Part shown: positions 11,157 through 20,542 of the stretch, piece by piece
Layout: each line of letters opens with the position of its first letter
Numbering within the stretch: position 1 is the stretch's first letter
DNA from: an uncultured Bacteroidota bacterium
Lineage (GTDB): Bacteria; Bacteroidota; Rhodothermia; Rhodothermales; Salinibacteraceae
Reading direction: 5' to 3'
Assembly: GCA_913055845.1 (NCBI GenBank)
Contig: CAJXKO010000003.1
Span: 1-64,000 of the forward strand
Length of the DNA: 64,000 bases
Translations under genes and position numbers: made by a program
Notes under the pieces: model-generated
Database searches by the model: none
What the model was told of the DNA's origin: nothing
Seen by the model: only the letters and a program-made list of their open reading frames with translations

Positions 11157-11353
11157 ATCGTAGCTGGCGCGACTAAATCAAAAAGAGTTTGCAGACCGCT
11201 GCCCCGCGGGCAAACGCATCTCCGGAGCAATGACGCTCGGTAGACACGGACGCGCCGCGGATCTAACGTGACGTTGAGACACCTTACCAACCGCAGGACT
11301 GAACGAGGGACGCATCGGGTTGGTCCCTACTATTCGCCGTATACACATGCATT

Positions 11354-11365
11354 GAACATGTATTC
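11354..11365 (-). promoter_or_regulatory. Possible SOS/LexA-like operator upstream of recA (gaacatgtattc)
   Basis: 7 of 8 matches to GAAC-N4-GTTC, about 200 nt upstream of the recA start, inside a wider imperfect palindrome (ATACaCATG...CATGTAT). Confidence 0.25.
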
Positions 11366-11444
11366 TGACGATGCAATGAGCTGTCCGTTCCGAACCGGGG
11401 CACGCACCGCACGACTGGGGACAGATTCTTCAGGGACTCCGAGA

Positions 11445-12353
11445 CTACTGAACTAGCTTATCGTACTCAGAGGAATGAGACGGGTCCATTTGAACGAGCA
11501 GACTGTGTGCCTGGCTCGCCCGATCGCTGTCCGAAAAGAACGCGGTGAGTTCCTGGTATTTGGTCTGAAAAAAGACGTTGAGCGCAAAAGAGCGCGAGAG
11601 CCGCTGATTCAGGGACTGGAGAGTTTCCAGAACCCCCATCATGTGTTTTCGGGCCGTTTCCGTCCCCCGCACAAATCGGTCAAGTCCTTTCCGGTGGTAG
11701 TTGTAGTACACTCGGCGTAACGGCTCGTGACGCTGAGCAAGCAGGTTGGACAGAAGTTGCACCCGGTTCTGCTGCGTTCCTACGGACGACCAGCCGGGGT
11801 CTCCACTTCCCTCCGCCTGGTTAGCCACGGTCCGCGCCTGCTCAAAATAGGGAGTTCCCCCCAGCGGACTAAAGGTATCACGGTCATAGCCGAGGATCAG
11901 GTAGGCATAAAAGTCGAGTACCGACGTGAGGGAGTTGTAGCGGTTGATGTCGTAGCTGAGCGAGGAGCCACGGCTGTAATCGAATTGCCACTCCGAATCA
12001 TTGATGCGTGCGACGACGGACGACTGGGACGTGCCGTAAATGGGGCGCCGCAAAGTGACGACGAGCCGGGCACGGAATTCCGAGATGCTTAGGGACTCAA
12101 GCACGACGACCTGCATCGAGCAGGAGATTCGCTCATGCCGAAGATATTCATCGTCCGTCCAGGAGCGGGTGTTCATGTACTCCCGAATTTTTCGCTCCAG
12201 GTTCCCCAAGAACGAGAGCTCCGAGTCCGCCCCACCGATCTGTGAGACATCGACCTGTACCCGACAATCCAATTCCTGCCCCGCCGCCGAGGGAACGACA
12301 AGGACGAGAAGCAAAAGGCCCAGAAGCCAGGACGAAGGGGACGACTCATCCAC
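11445..12353 (-). CDS. porD: DUF4835 family / type IX secretion system protein PorD
   Basis: Signal peptide followed by QELDCRVQVDVSQIGG...EYMNTRSWTDDEY...FRARLVVTLRRPIYG...DFYAYLILGYDRDTFSPLGGTPYFEQA, characteristic of DUF4835/PorD. GTG start at 12353 preferred because it precedes the signal peptide. Confidence 0.82.
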   Translation of the reverse strand: MDESSPSSWLLGLLLLVLVVPSAAGQELDCRVQVDVSQIGGADSELSFLGNLERKIREYMNTRSWTDDEYLRHERISCSMQVVVLESLSISEFRARLVVTLRRPIYGTSQSSVVARINDSEWQFDYSRGSSLSYDINRYNSLTSVLDFYAYLILGYDRDTFSPLGGTPYFEQARTVANQAEGSGDPGWSSVGTQQNRVQLLSNLLAQRHEPLRRVYYNYHRKGLDRFVRGTETARKHMMGVLETLQSLNQRLSRSFALNVFFQTKYQELTAFFSDSDRASQAHSLLVQMDPSHSSEYDKLVQ

Positions 12354-12499
12354 AGTCAAGGGAGAAAACGGTGAGTGCCACAAGACAGCACGTTGCAACC
12401 TTCGATTCGGGCGAGAGGTTTCCCATTCCGTTTGATTCTTTTCAAATCGCAGATTATTATTTGTGTCCATCTCCTTAACGCACCGTCTTAGCGTTCCGT

Positions 12500-13333
12500 A
12501 TGCGCGCGCTGCTGAGACTCGTTCTCACCGGCCTCGTGTTGTTGCTGATGGGGGCCGGGCCGGGGTACTGCCAGTCGGGATACGACCTGTACGGAAGCCC
12601 CCGCGCCGCGGGGCTTGGGTACGCCTCCACAGCTCTCACATCTGGAGCGGGCGTACACACGAATCCGGCGTCTAGTGCCCTCCGCCAGCAGTGGAGCTTC
12701 TCGTTTTTCGCCCGCGAAAGCTACGGACTCGCTGCGTTTCGCTACGGGGCGGCCCACGGAACGTGGCCCACAAGCTGGGGGACGGTATCCGGCGGCGCAA
12801 GCACATTCGGCGGGGACGAGTACCGCGAACTCCACTACAGTCTTGGGTATGCGCGAGGTCTCCAATTCGGGACCTCGCGAACCGTCTACGTGGGCCTGAC
12901 AGGGCGGTATTACCATACCCGAATTGATGGATACGGGAGCGCCGGTGCCATCGGTCTACACCTCGGGCTTTTGCTCCCTCTCCTGCCTTCACTGTACCTG
13001 GGCGCCCATGCGACGAACGTGAATGCCCCGACCCTTACGGACGGGGAGGCCCTGCCCCAGACGTTATCGGTAGGGCTTCAGTACCGCGTAGGACCACGGG
13101 TCCGAATTTTGACCGATGTATTTAAAGACCTCTCGTTTCCAGTCTCCGTCCGGTCCGGGATAGAGGTGCGTCCCATCTCGATGCTTGCTCTCCGTGCCGG
13201 GGTAACCACCGCTCCCGTCCGCTTTACTGGTGGCGTTGGCATTCGCCTCGGGCGGCTTCGAGCACACGTGGCCGCGGAGCAGCATCAGGAACTGGGCTGG
13301 TCCCCCTCCGCCTCTCTTGAACTTCGCTGGTAA
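12500..13333 (+). CDS. PorV/PorQ-like outer-membrane beta-barrel protein
   Basis: Signal peptide, then YDLYGSPRAAGLGYASTALTSGAGVHTNPASSALRQQWSFSFFARESYG, a PorV/PorQ/FadL-like N-terminus. Aromatic C-terminus (LELRW). Confidence 0.65.
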   Translation: MRALLRLVLTGLVLLLMGAGPGYCQSGYDLYGSPRAAGLGYASTALTSGAGVHTNPASSALRQQWSFSFFARESYGLAAFRYGAAHGTWPTSWGTVSGGASTFGGDEYRELHYSLGYARGLQFGTSRTVYVGLTGRYYHTRIDGYGSAGAIGLHLGLLLPLLPSLYLGAHATNVNAPTLTDGEALPQTLSVGLQYRVGPRVRILTDVFKDLSFPVSVRSGIEVRPISMLALRAGVTTAPVRFTGGVGIRLGRLRAHVAAEQHQELGWSPSASLELRW

Positions 13334-13346
13334 CACTCTCGCTACC

Positions 13347-15476
13347 ATGGTACGGCCCTGGATACGGCGCGCGGGTGCCTGTTTGGTCGCGCGCGCAGTC
13401 CAAATCAGCCTCCTAACCATCCTGCTCGGGGGATGCATGGGGAGCTACGCCCAAACCAGCGATTCAGTGGCCGTCGACACGACCGTACTCCGTCCTCGAT
13501 TGGAACGCGTGCTAGACGCCTTTGGGGGCGCAGATCAAACCACCGCACAGGCGGCGGAACGCTTCACGGCCCTCGCTAAGTCCCCGCTCGACCTGAACAA
13601 CGCTTCGGCCGGCGATCTGTCGGTTCTTCCGGGACTCTCGGGCAGCGACGCCTACCGGATCGTCCAGCACCGAAGAAAGCAGGGGCCCTACCAGGCCTGG
13701 ACGGAGGTCCGTGAAGTGAGCGGAATTACACAGACCACGGTTGGAGCAATCCGTCCGTTTTTGACCTTGACCCCTCCCGATCCAGGCATCTTTCCTGGCT
13801 TCGACACGGTCATCTCAAACCTGGATTTCAGCTTGATTCAGCGGTATTCCCGAGATCTCGATTTGGGACGTGGGTATCGAACCGGTCGATTCTTGGGGGC
13901 ACCAGGCCGCCTCACCACACGGCTGCGGTTGGAGCATCGGCGTCGCCTGCAGCTGGCCATGACGCTCGACAAAGATCCGGGCGAGCCGCTCCGGTGGTCG
14001 CCCTCGACGGACACCTACGGGTTTGACCACATTTCGGGAAGCCTCACGTTGCGCGATCTTGGCCCCATCGAAACGTTGGTGTTGGGAGATTTTACGGGCC
14101 AGTTTGGCCAAGGGATCGCGCTGTGGCAGGGGCTCCGGTTCGGTAAGGGACGTGATCCGGTTTCGCCTGCCCTCCAAACGGGCCGTGGGGTCGTCCCGTA
14201 TCATTCGGCGTCGGAGGCCAACTTTTTTCGGGGCATCGCGGCCACCATCTCTTTGCCCGCTGGGCTTTCTCTCACGGCCTTTGCGTCGCATCGGCACCGC
14301 GATGCGTCTCTCGATTCGTCGGCGGCCCCATCAGGCCCCTCGTCATCCTCCATTCCGGTTCGTACCGTTTCCGTGGGGGGACAGCACCGGACCCCGTCGG
14401 AAATTGCCCGCAAGGGAACCTTCGGAGAAAGGACGATGGGAAGTGCTCTCGAGTACCGCGCCTCCATTCTGCACGTGGGCATGGTCGGGTACCGGGCCCG
14501 TTTCGATCGCCCACTCCGGCCCGGAGACCGGCCCAGCAGACGCTACCGGGTTGATGGTCGTGGAACGTCGATGGTTAGTGCGTACGCGACGGCCTTCCTG
14601 GACGACTACACCTTGTTTGGAGAAGTAGCGCGGACGCCAAGCGGGACATATGGCGGCCTCTTTGGCGCGGCCCTGAACGCCAACTCCATCGCCGATGCCA
14701 TCCTGCTAGGCCGCTGGTATCCGCCACAGTTTGCGGGACTCTACGGCGGGGCATTCGGGAACGGAAGCCGCCCGCAAAACGAAATTGGAATCTACACCGG
14801 CCTCAACCTTCAGATCGCACGGGACTGGACACTGGGGGTGTACTTCGACCAGTTTCGCGCTCCGTGGCTCCGGTTCAATATCCCCCGCCCCACTACTGGT
14901 TGGGAAACACGGGCGGTCCTCGACTACGAACCTCGTCCGTGGCTATCCACCTATCTTCAGGTCCGCACCCAAAGCCAGGAAGAAGCAACCGAACAGCAGG
15001 GACCCGGCGGACGGTTGCTCGAAGCCGTGCAGCGCGAACGACGCTCTTCCCTTCGCTGGCACACCGAGTACACATTCAGCGACGCCCTCACCGCCCGCAC
15101 TCGCATTGAGCTTTCAAGACGCACCACCCCCGCATCCAGCGCGTCGGGCGTCTTTCTCTCGCAAGGCCTGCGCTGGACCCCGCACCCTCGAGTACAACTC
15201 GATGCCCAACTCGCATTTTTTGACACCGACGGATTCGCGGCCCGAATTTACGCGTATGAGCGAGACCTTTTGTACAGCTTTTCTGTGCCGGTTTTCTTTG
15301 ACCGGGGACGACGCTCCTATGTGCTGATCCGCTACGAACCCGTTCCGTCCCTCACAATTGAGGCCAAGTACGGAATTACGACCTACGACAACCGCTCACG
15401 GATCGGCTCAGGGCTCAACGAATTTCAGGGATCTAGTCGGCGAGAGATTCGGGCTCAGATCCGGTGGACGCTTTAA
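13347..15476 (+). CDS. ComEA-type helix-hairpin-helix domain fused to a predicted outer-membrane barrel
   Basis: N-terminal signal/lipobox-like LLTILLGGCMG. HhH: PLDLNNASAGDLSVLPGLSGSDAYRIVQHRRKQGPYQAWTEVREVSGI. About 550 aa of amphipathic beta strands follow, ending IRWTL. ATG at 13347. Confidence 0.75.
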   Translation: MVRPWIRRAGACLVARAVQISLLTILLGGCMGSYAQTSDSVAVDTTVLRPRLERVLDAFGGADQTTAQAAERFTALAKSPLDLNNASAGDLSVLPGLSGSDAYRIVQHRRKQGPYQAWTEVREVSGITQTTVGAIRPFLTLTPPDPGIFPGFDTVISNLDFSLIQRYSRDLDLGRGYRTGRFLGAPGRLTTRLRLEHRRRLQLAMTLDKDPGEPLRWSPSTDTYGFDHISGSLTLRDLGPIETLVLGDFTGQFGQGIALWQGLRFGKGRDPVSPALQTGRGVVPYHSASEANFFRGIAATISLPAGLSLTAFASHRHRDASLDSSAAPSGPSSSSIPVRTVSVGGQHRTPSEIARKGTFGERTMGSALEYRASILHVGMVGYRARFDRPLRPGDRPSRRYRVDGRGTSMVSAYATAFLDDYTLFGEVARTPSGTYGGLFGAALNANSIADAILLGRWYPPQFAGLYGGAFGNGSRPQNEIGIYTGLNLQIARDWTLGVYFDQFRAPWLRFNIPRPTTGWETRAVLDYEPRPWLSTYLQVRTQSQEEATEQQGPGGRLLEAVQRERRSSLRWHTEYTFSDALTARTRIELSRRTTPASSASGVFLSQGLRWTPHPRVQLDAQLAFFDTDGFAARIYAYERDLLYSFSVPVFFDRGRRSYVLIRYEPVPSLTIEAKYGITTYDNRSRIGSGLNEFQGSSRREIRAQIRWTL

Positions 15477-15664
15477 CCCTTGGTGCGGGCCTTTTTGCAA
15501 CGTGGCATGGTGATTGATAATACCATAGGGCCCACGGATCCTCGACTCCACGTGTCCATTCGCGTGGTGAGGCTGTGGGGATCTTTCCCTGATGGACATA
15601 TGCGTCTCAGGGAGCGCCCATTGGCCTTTTGCATTCCGGTTGTCCCCCACCTATGTACGAACCT

Positions 15665-16048
15665 ATGAGCAACTCGGAGAGCCCGCGCATCCTCGCCGTT
15701 GAGGACAACTCAGAAACCCAACTTCTGCTTGAGCATCTGCTGAAGGGATCCTACGATGTCGAGGTCGTACCCGGCGTCGAGGATGCACTCGAGGCCATCG
15801 ACACCGGTTCGTTCGATGTCTTGTTGCTCGATATCAACCTGAGCGAGGACCAAACCGGTACGGATCTTCTCCATCTCATTCGAGACCGCGATGGAATGGC
15901 GGGGGTCCCGGCAGTTGCCCTCACGGCTTACGCCATGCCAGGCGACCGGGAAGACTTTTTGGAAGAAGGGTTCAACGAGTATGTAAGTAAACCCTTCACC
16001 CGAACGGATCTCACGGAAGCCATTGAAAACACCCTCAACCCGGCGTGA
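15665..16048 (+). CDS. Single-domain response regulator (CheY-like receiver)
   Basis: ILAVEDNSETQLLLEHLL...FDVLLLDINLSEDQTGTDLL...VPAVALTAYAMPGD...FNEYVSKPF: receiver acid pair, phospho-Asp and Lys present. Confidence 0.92.
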   Translation: MSNSESPRILAVEDNSETQLLLEHLLKGSYDVEVVPGVEDALEAIDTGSFDVLLLDINLSEDQTGTDLLHLIRDRDGMAGVPAVALTAYAMPGDREDFLEEGFNEYVSKPFTRTDLTEAIENTLNPA

Positions 16049-16095
16049 TTTCGCCATCGGTCATGGATCGTGCACGGGTGGACCTGTGTGCACCC

Positions 16096-16476
16096 TCAGT
16101 TCACACACGTGGCCTTCAAGGTATCGCGGCGACTCGAAAGGACCGACTCCCACTCAGATTCCGCTACGGGTTCCTCTCCCTTAAAGTACTCCCACTCCTC
16201 GACGCTCTCATCGGAGACGACGACGGAGTTCGACATGTAGGCCACGCGTTTGAGCACGGGAGACGTTCCCATTTGGTGCACAAATGTAATCGTGCACTTT
16301 CCGTCCGCGGTTTTCTGCTTCACTGACAACCAGTTGTCCCCACATACCTGACAGCTGTAGAAGCGAGACTCCTGTTCTTCCCCGGGCAGGTTATCGATCA
16401 CGTCTTCATCGTCGAGCACAACCTGCATCGGTTGCAGGCTTTCACACCCGCACGTTTTGCAGTGAAGCGTTTCCAT
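16096..16476 (-). CDS. Zinc-ribbon hypothetical protein
   Basis: METLHCKTCGCESLQ...FYSCQVCGDNWLSVK: paired CxxC motifs. ATG at 16476. Confidence 0.7.
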   Translation of the reverse strand: METLHCKTCGCESLQPMQVVLDDEDVIDNLPGEEQESRFYSCQVCGDNWLSVKQKTADGKCTITFVHQMGTSPVLKRVAYMSNSVVVSDESVEEWEYFKGEEPVAESEWESVLSSRRDTLKATCVN

Positions 16477-16564
16477 ATGTGATGTTGAAGGTTGGTGTGG
16501 GAATTCCTCGGTTCTTGCACGCCTACATCCTGACGAAGTTCGTACAGGGGGTCTCAAACGGACC

Positions 16565-19498
16565 TTACCGCCACACCACATCAGCGTCCTGTGGCCCCAG
16601 TCGAAACGCAACCCCGAACCGAAGGTCAAAATCGAGCACATAGAAAAATCGGAACTGCAGCCCAATACCGCCACCGACGGAGGTTCGGAACTCCGAGGCG
16701 CTTCCCACAGGTGAAAGGGTCTCCCCAAACCCGTAGCTGTACAGGGCTTTGGCGTAAAACGGCACGAGGGTGGAGCCATCGTCGATGTACCACAACGGCT
16801 GCGTAACCTCTGCGCCAAGCCGTACAAAGGAACCGGACCCGAGAACCGTGTTCTCGTAGCCCCGGGGGAGGAACTGGCGGGTACTGAGAACGGACCCCAC
16901 GTTCTGCGAGAGGACTCCGGCACCGATCCGGACGCCGGTATGACTACGGAGCGCTAAGGGCAGATACACGTCCGCGCTGGCACGGACCGCCCGGCGCGCC
17001 GACACGCCGTCGGTCCATGCATCAAGCTCGGCGGTAGTTCGAAAAATTAGCCCTTGGTTGGGCACGAGGTCGCGGGGATTTTGCTGCACCCGATACCCGA
17101 AGACGCCTTGCGGCGTGAGGGTCACACGGTCGCGCCACTGCCGGAGCCCTGCGGCCCTCGACGGCGGCAAGGCGTCGAGAGGTGACCCGAAGAAACGAGT
17201 CTGGCGATACTCCGCACGCATTCGCACGGCGGCGACCGTCTGGTAGACATTGGATTGGAGCCGTACGGGCAGACGGGTCCCCAGCGCAACCCCTCGCTCC
17301 TCAAACCCCACCCGTCCCGGACGGGCCCCCTCGGGGGTTTGCAGCGTGATCGGAATCGTTTCCGGTGTATTGAACGCCGTCAGGGACGGTCGCAGGCGCC
17401 AGCGCCCGGACCGCACGGTGGCCGCCCCCCAGAGCCGTCCGTCTTGCCAGTACGTCGTGCCTTGATACTGCCAGCGCCCCAACGGGTCGTTGCCCGTCAC
17501 CCCCAGTCCCACGCCCAACCCAAGTTGTTCGTATTGCGTCCCTTGGGGGCGGTCCCACTCGTCGACATCAAACGCGATCGTGGGATGCACAGCACGCGGT
17601 GCGAGGTGCTTCCAAGCCTGATAGGGCGAGCTTTCGACGAACTTTTTTTCATCCTGCGCCGACGTGCGTGTTCGCGCCGGAGGCCTAGGGGACTCGTCCC
17701 CAATTATTACCCGCGACGAATCGACCGTGGGGGCAGACTCGGGACGAAACGGAATCCGGACGAGTTCGTGGCGCTCGTGTTGGTATTCAACGAACACGAC
17801 CGACGAACGGTCGGGGGACAGCGCCGGCTCAAGGGCCCCAAACGGGACGTTCGTCAGTCGATGCACGTCGTTCGTTTCCGTATCGAACGCGAAGACGTTC
17901 GGCGTCCCGGTGAGGTCGGCGGAGAATAGCAAATAACGGCCTTTGGGCCCCCAGCACACGTCGTAAATGATTGTGTTCTCGAGGCCGAGCCAGTGCCGGA
18001 GCCGGTCGCCCTCACGGCGCTCAGGATCCACCCGGTAAAGACGCTGGGTGCCCTCCACGTTTAGCAGCACTGCAACCCTCCGTCCGTCAGGTGACGGGGC
18101 AATTTGCTTGAAACGGGCCGCCTCGAAGTCCGTGCGCCGGCGGACTTCGGGAGACTCCACGACTGCCCACTGGCTGAAGGCCCCGTCGTTTTGGATGGCC
18201 CAGACGGATCCGTTGGGGGCCTCTACGGGACCAAATACCCGTCCCCCGTCGGTGAGCCGCGTCGCCCTTCCAGTGGTCAGGTCTACGCGCTCAGCCTCCG
18301 CCACGTCCTGCGTGGGCACCCAGGAATCTGGGACGTAGCGGGCGGCATAGAGGGCACTCGTGTCCCGCCCCAAGCTGTACGTGTAGTCCTCCGTAAGGGA
18401 CTGCACACGAATCAGCGAGCGCTTCCCCGTCTTCACATTGATCCGGTAAAAGCCACGGCGCACGTCGTAGCCATGCAGGTAGGCGACCACTGTGGTGTCG
18501 TCGAGCCAGTAGGGACGCCGGTAGTTCCGCCCCGTCTTGGCGGCGACGGCCTCCCTATCGGTAAAGGGCCTGCGACGATTCAACTCCCGCTGATACCGAG
18601 TGCGCAACGTTCGGCGGAGGGAATCGTCGAGCGCTCCGGGCCACTGCCCGAGCCCTACCCGGAGCCCAATCCCGGCCCCCAGAAGCGGAATTCGATTGTG
18701 TAGCGCCATGGCCTCCTGAAAAAACGCGGTACTCGTTGAGTCTCCTCGTTCGGCCCACGCCTCGAAAGCGTGCGCGCCCCCGATGTAGAAGCGGTTGGTC
18801 GGCTGCGTGTAGCGGGGCGGCTCCAACATTTGCGTGAGGGACCACGGATCGTCCGAGAGCATGGCCGCCCGCATCTTCATGGTGAAAAGAGGCGCGTTAA
18901 GGCGTCCGGCGTTGTCCCCAAGCCGGCTCTCGCGGTACACCGCCACTCCCTCCACGAGCCCACGTGGCACGGTCAGGTTTCCGGCTCGCACCACGTCCGG
19001 CGCAAAAGGGCGTACGATCCCCCCCAGCCCAAAGCCCGGATCGATCTCGCTGTGCATGGCGTGGACGAGTTCGTGGGGCCCCACAATGGCGGGCCAGGAT
19101 GACGACCGGGCTACGAGCGCGTCATCCCGGAGACTTGACGCTTCAATCTCTTGCTTGAACGGAAAGGGCGTGACAAACCCATTGGACCGGTCGGAGAAGC
19201 CATCTACGACCACTGGCATATCGATGGGACGGGACGTGAGCCCCACGAGACGATCTGTTTCCATCCGGTTCTGGCGCAGGGCCCGCCGGATACGCCAGGC
19301 GGCCGCTTCGGTACTCTCCTGGTAAATGAGATCAAAGTACTCCCCTTCAACGGTGCGATACTCGGCGTCGATGGGTCGGTAGGTGATTGGGTATAAGTCA
19401 GTCCCGAGTTGAGTTACGCCCTGTCCCTGCCCGGTGTGGGGTCCAAGGAGGAAGAGAAGGGCCCCCACAAGAACGAGGCCTTGGAGCGTCGACTTCAT
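16565..19498 (-). CDS. Secreted HExxH peptidase (MA-like) with TolB-type propeller and C-terminal outer-membrane barrel
   Basis: Signal peptide at MKSTLQGLVLVGALLFLL; GPHELVHAMHSEID contains HELVH; propeller-like repeats (RLTDGGRVFGPVEA, LTNVPFGALEPALSPDRSSVVF); BamA/surface-antigen-like end (GGGIGLQFRFFYVLDFDLRFGVAFRLGP). Confidence 0.72.
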   Translation of the reverse strand: MKSTLQGLVLVGALLFLLGPHTGQGQGVTQLGTDLYPITYRPIDAEYRTVEGEYFDLIYQESTEAAAWRIRRALRQNRMETDRLVGLTSRPIDMPVVVDGFSDRSNGFVTPFPFKQEIEASSLRDDALVARSSSWPAIVGPHELVHAMHSEIDPGFGLGGIVRPFAPDVVRAGNLTVPRGLVEGVAVYRESRLGDNAGRLNAPLFTMKMRAAMLSDDPWSLTQMLEPPRYTQPTNRFYIGGAHAFEAWAERGDSTSTAFFQEAMALHNRIPLLGAGIGLRVGLGQWPGALDDSLRRTLRTRYQRELNRRRPFTDREAVAAKTGRNYRRPYWLDDTTVVAYLHGYDVRRGFYRINVKTGKRSLIRVQSLTEDYTYSLGRDTSALYAARYVPDSWVPTQDVAEAERVDLTTGRATRLTDGGRVFGPVEAPNGSVWAIQNDGAFSQWAVVESPEVRRRTDFEAARFKQIAPSPDGRRVAVLLNVEGTQRLYRVDPERREGDRLRHWLGLENTIIYDVCWGPKGRYLLFSADLTGTPNVFAFDTETNDVHRLTNVPFGALEPALSPDRSSVVFVEYQHERHELVRIPFRPESAPTVDSSRVIIGDESPRPPARTRTSAQDEKKFVESSPYQAWKHLAPRAVHPTIAFDVDEWDRPQGTQYEQLGLGVGLGVTGNDPLGRWQYQGTTYWQDGRLWGAATVRSGRWRLRPSLTAFNTPETIPITLQTPEGARPGRVGFEERGVALGTRLPVRLQSNVYQTVAAVRMRAEYRQTRFFGSPLDALPPSRAAGLRQWRDRVTLTPQGVFGYRVQQNPRDLVPNQGLIFRTTAELDAWTDGVSARRAVRASADVYLPLALRSHTGVRIGAGVLSQNVGSVLSTRQFLPRGYENTVLGSGSFVRLGAEVTQPLWYIDDGSTLVPFYAKALYSYGFGETLSPVGSASEFRTSVGGGIGLQFRFFYVLDFDLRFGVAFRLGPQDADVVWR

Positions 19499-19701
19499 AG
19501 GAGACATCAGTTGTCCAAAAAAGTGACTGCTTTTCTTGACATCACTCCACATCGTCTCGGAAGCGGACGGACGTCTTCCTTCAGCACGAAACCTCTAGAC
19601 TGTTCCCGCTTCCATCACTACCAGTCCTGTTTCGATTCCATCGCGCCCCTCCTCTCTACCCCCTTTCCGGCGTCCTGCAATTCCCAGCGCCTCTCTGCCC
19701 C

Positions 19702-20346
19702 ATGATTCACACCCTCGAAGTCCGTTGGTTCGGTACACCCCCGCTTCCCCCAGCTCTCCACGAGTGGTTCCAGACTCTAGGCGAGGTGCAGACCACGTCC
19801 CAAACTCATTTGTACCTGCCCGCAGAGGACCCGGCGCTGAACGTGAAGGTGCGAGATGGCCAGCTTCAGATCAAGCGCCAACTGGGCGGTCCTTTCCGAA
19901 AGGCCTTTGGCACGCAGGCAGACGGCCACTGCGAGCAGTGGGGAAAATGGAGCTTCGACCTCGCCGCGGAGCGGTCTGTGCTCTGGGATGATGATCCCTC
20001 AAACCTATGGGTAGCTGTTCAGAAAACCCGTCACCAACTGAAGATTCCCGCCGCCGACCAACCATCGCTTACCGACGCACTTCCGACCACTCCGCCTGCA
20101 CTGGTCGCGGCAGAACTCACAACCCTGCAGGTCCAAGACACCTCGGCGTGGACCTTCTGCGTCGAGGCGGAAGGACCCGTCGAAAGCCTCGTGGAGACCT
20201 TGCTCACCGCCGCTCCCCAACTGCTAAATGATACCCTTCCCTTTTCCCTTTCCCCCGATGAGTCGTACGGATATGTCCGGTGGCTGCAGCAATTGCCAAC
20301 AGTCCATACTCGCCCCGCCTCCGAGATCCAAATTCCGTCCCTTTAG
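19702..20346 (+). CDS. Hypothetical protein
   Basis: 214 aa ORF with ATG after a pyrimidine-rich leader, and a terminator hairpin just downstream. Confidence 0.65.
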   Translation: MIHTLEVRWFGTPPLPPALHEWFQTLGEVQTTSQTHLYLPAEDPALNVKVRDGQLQIKRQLGGPFRKAFGTQADGHCEQWGKWSFDLAAERSVLWDDDPSNLWVAVQKTRHQLKIPAADQPSLTDALPTTPPALVAAELTTLQVQDTSAWTFCVEAEGPVESLVETLLTAAPQLLNDTLPFSLSPDESYGYVRWLQQLPTVHTRPASEIQIPSL

Positions 20347-20369
20347 GCAGGCGGGCATCCCTAAACAAG

Positions 20370-20402
20370 AAAACGCCCTCCAGTGGAGCTAGAGGGCGTT
20401 TT
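20370..20402. terminator. Rho-independent terminator, probably bidirectional
   Basis: aaaacgccctc-cagtggagcta-gagggcgtttt: perfect 11-bp inverted repeat with T-runs on both strands. Confidence 0.85.
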
Positions 20403-20417
20403 GAGTGGTATTTGAGG

Positions 20418-20487
20418 CGGTGGAAGAGGGATTCGAACCTCCGGGTTTCGAGACCGGTGTATTCAACCAGGCTCTACCCATCGGGCC
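20418..20487 (-). pseudogene. Degenerate tRNA-Ser copy lacking most of the variable arm
   Basis: Reverse complement shares AGAGCCTGGTTGAATrCACCGGTCTCGAAA and GGTTCGAATCCCTC with the intact tRNA-Ser at 22194-22282. About 19 nt of variable arm is missing and the acceptor stem no longer pairs. Confidence 0.75.
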
Positions 20488-20542
20488 GAATCTACTCCAC
20501 GGCAAACGATCCACATATCCAGTGATTCTGTGTCTCGCCATG

